A stretch of DNA of 64,000 nucleotides from MW101C3 sp943367595 (GTDB lineage: Bacteria; Cyanobacteriota; Cyanobacteriia; PCC-6307; Cyanobiaceae): the NCBI GenBank assembly GCA_943367595.1, contig CALRJS020000001.1, positions 79,288-143,287 on the forward strand, given 5' to 3'. Under the pieces are notes generated by a model, which was not told the origin of the DNA, searched no databases, and saw nothing but the letters and a program-made list of their open reading frames with translations. Position numbers and translations under genes: made by a program. Positions 62,994-64,000 of the stretch are shown here, piece by piece. Position 1 is the stretch's first letter. Each line of letters begins with the position of its first letter.

Positions 62994-63748
62994 AAGGGTT
63001 CTCGGCTAATCATCCCGAATCTAGTCATCAATCTTTTTGGAAGCAGCTTCTATTTCCTTTATTGCAGGATAGCAGCAGTCATGATCGTCGCTTTTGGAAT
63101 GGAAGGATTGACGTCGCAACTCCAACATCTCTTTCTGGCTGGGTCTTTCATCGGCTTTCGTCTTCCGTGGAAGTTAGATTGCTGCTTGGTCCTCATCTCA
63201 TCTCTAGGGCACCTGTAAATCTGCCAAGACCTGATGTTGAAGTTGGTCTTGGTGTTAACGGATCTTTTGGTTTTCTCCTTGAAATTCCGGGAAATCTTCC
63301 ATTGATAGATTTTGTGGGCTCTCCGACAGTGCTTGCAGTGGCACTGGATTCGGACTCAAGGGTTGTCTCGAGCTATCAGCTTCTTGATCAAATGCAAAAT
63401 CGCCAGCTGCAATTGTGTCTTTCGCCTAAGTTCCGTGGTCTGCGTGGGCATTTTGACGGACTTACAGCCCGCAACTCAGCTCTCTCTGGTTGGGCTTTTC
63501 GTGCGCGTGTGAACTCACAACCTGTGGAAGTTTATTTGAATGGCCTTAGTGCTGCTCCTATCCCGCTTATGTGCAATCATTTTCGCCCAGACCTTGAGCT
63601 ACTTGGTTCGCAAGGGGTTTGTGGATTCACTTTCCCTCTTGATCAACTTTCTCTAGCTCCAACGCCTACAACCGGAGAAGTGTGGGTTTCCTTTGACAAT
63701 GCTGGCAAGCTCCGTCTGCCTCAAGATCGTCCTTGTCTCTTGCCCTGA
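62990..63748 (+). CDS. Unrecognised protein with two copies of a beta-rich domain
   Basis: The product has 252 residues from ATG 62990 (ATGA overlap with the oxygenase stop). Residues about 35-105 (GRIDVATPTSLSGWVFHR ... LPRPDVEVGLGVNGSFGFLLEIP) and about 150-225 (GHFDGLTARNSALSGWAFRA ... FRPDLELLGSQGVCGFTFPL) share the pattern G-x-[IF]-D, LSGW-hydrophobic, a V-strand, RPD-x-E, and G-x-x-G-F. Such modules are found beside glycosyltransferases in some bacteria. A sugar-binding or scaffold role is a guess. No signal peptide is evident. Confidence 0.6.
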   Translation: MKGFSANHPESSHQSFWKQLLFPLLQDSSSHDRRFWNGRIDVATPTSLSGWVFHRLSSSVEVRLLLGPHLISRAPVNLPRPDVEVGLGVNGSFGFLLEIPGNLPLIDFVGSPTVLAVALDSDSRVVSSYQLLDQMQNRQLQLCLSPKFRGLRGHFDGLTARNSALSGWAFRARVNSQPVEVYLNGLSAAPIPLMCNHFRPDLELLGSQGVCGFTFPLDQLSLAPTPTTGEVWVSFDNAGKLRLPQDRPCLLP

Positions 63749-63873
63749 TTTGGTCATTGGTCATGACGAGGGCTGGCTTCAATACACTCTTTCTGGAGGG
63801 TGAATTGCTTATTCCTATTTATTCTATGCCGTGGTCTTCGTCGTCTGTGGGACAGGGCTGACTGAAAGTTGTC

Positions 63874-64000
63874 TTATTCCGTCTCTGCAGCGCTGATTCC
63901 GACCCAGCCGAGCATTCGGCTGATGTCATGCGCCACGGCCATCAGACCAGCACGGACTGAGCGAAAGCCGTTGCAGCGCAACAGGTTCAGGGCCAAGGTC
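63874..64000 (-). mobile_element. Probable transposase C-terminus (continues past window end)
   Basis: The minus-strand frame is open from the window edge to TAA at 63876-63874, giving LALNLLRCNGFRSVRAGL, then MAVAHDISRMLGW and a short tail. The N-L-L-R ... S-x-R-A-G ... H-D-I-S pattern resembles the end of DDE transposases. Higher GC returns here relative to the cluster. The rest of the element, including inverted repeats, is outside the window, so the family is not assigned. Confidence 0.45.

Overview
The window is a GC-rich cyanobacterial chromosome segment. The RNA polymerase beta' subunit is split into rpoC1 and rpoC2, which is diagnostic of cyanobacteria and plastids. An orange carotenoid protein, a high-light-inducible protein, Ycf35, IaiH-like, DUF3493 and DUF3143 proteins and a BioK-type biotin esterase point to a Synechococcus/Cyanobium-like unicellular lineage. 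No rRNA or CRISPR array is present. Two tRNAs are present: Ser-UGA and Thr-CGU.

Layout. 1-1.4 kb: start of a beta-carotene ketolase (crtW, cut by the window edge) behind an orange carotenoid protein gene. 1.6-9.1 kb: small membrane proteins, a DUF389 protein, a DUF1643 protein, a methyltransferase, a VOC protein, a tandem SpoIIAA-like protein and a glycosyltransferase/acyltransferase pair resembling staphyloxanthin CrtQ/CrtO. 9.2-13.6 kb: a tight minus-strand operon of GH13 glucan enzyme, N-formylglutamate amidohydrolase-like protein, transglutaminase-like protein and Anbu, the ancestral proteasome beta subunit. 14.5-17.1 kb: CDF metal transporter, Nif11-type peptide, alpha/beta hydrolase and cupin. 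18.2-25.4 kb: DUF3493 and a low-complexity-tail membrane protein, then rimP-nusA-ylxR-infB. 25.6-31.4 kb: phosphodiesterase, HtrA protease, rpiA, hisD, rpsT, tatD. 31.6-42.2 kb: rpoB-rpoC1-rpoC2, then a 52-residue Hli protein and rlmN. 42.5-48.8 kb: AmpG-like permease, an IaiH-like HEAT protein, DUF2997-ycf35-ferredoxin, aldo/keto reductase, rsmG, J-domain and DUF3143 proteins. 48.8-53.7 kb: complete biotin operon bioF-bioK-bioC-bioD-(51-residue ORF)-bioA. 53.7-56.6 kb: Ski2-like helicase.

At about 56.4 kb base composition falls sharply. A lower-GC, tightly overlapping cluster follows: a DUF1997-like gene, KpsM/KpsT/KpsE-type polysaccharide export genes, a large family 2 glycosyltransferase, a phytanoyl-CoA-dioxygenase-like protein and an unrecognised protein with two copies of one domain. 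The window ends in the C-terminus of a probable transposase. This looks like a transferred surface-polysaccharide island.

The most striking non-gene feature is the density of short tandem repeats (6-55 bp units) in many intergenic gaps. They also occur inside coding low-complexity tails (DUF389 C-terminus, HtrA linker, transglutaminase N-terminus). The most interesting gene systems are the Anbu operon with its unusual partners, the CrtQ/CrtO-like pair near OCP/crtW, and the polysaccharide island.
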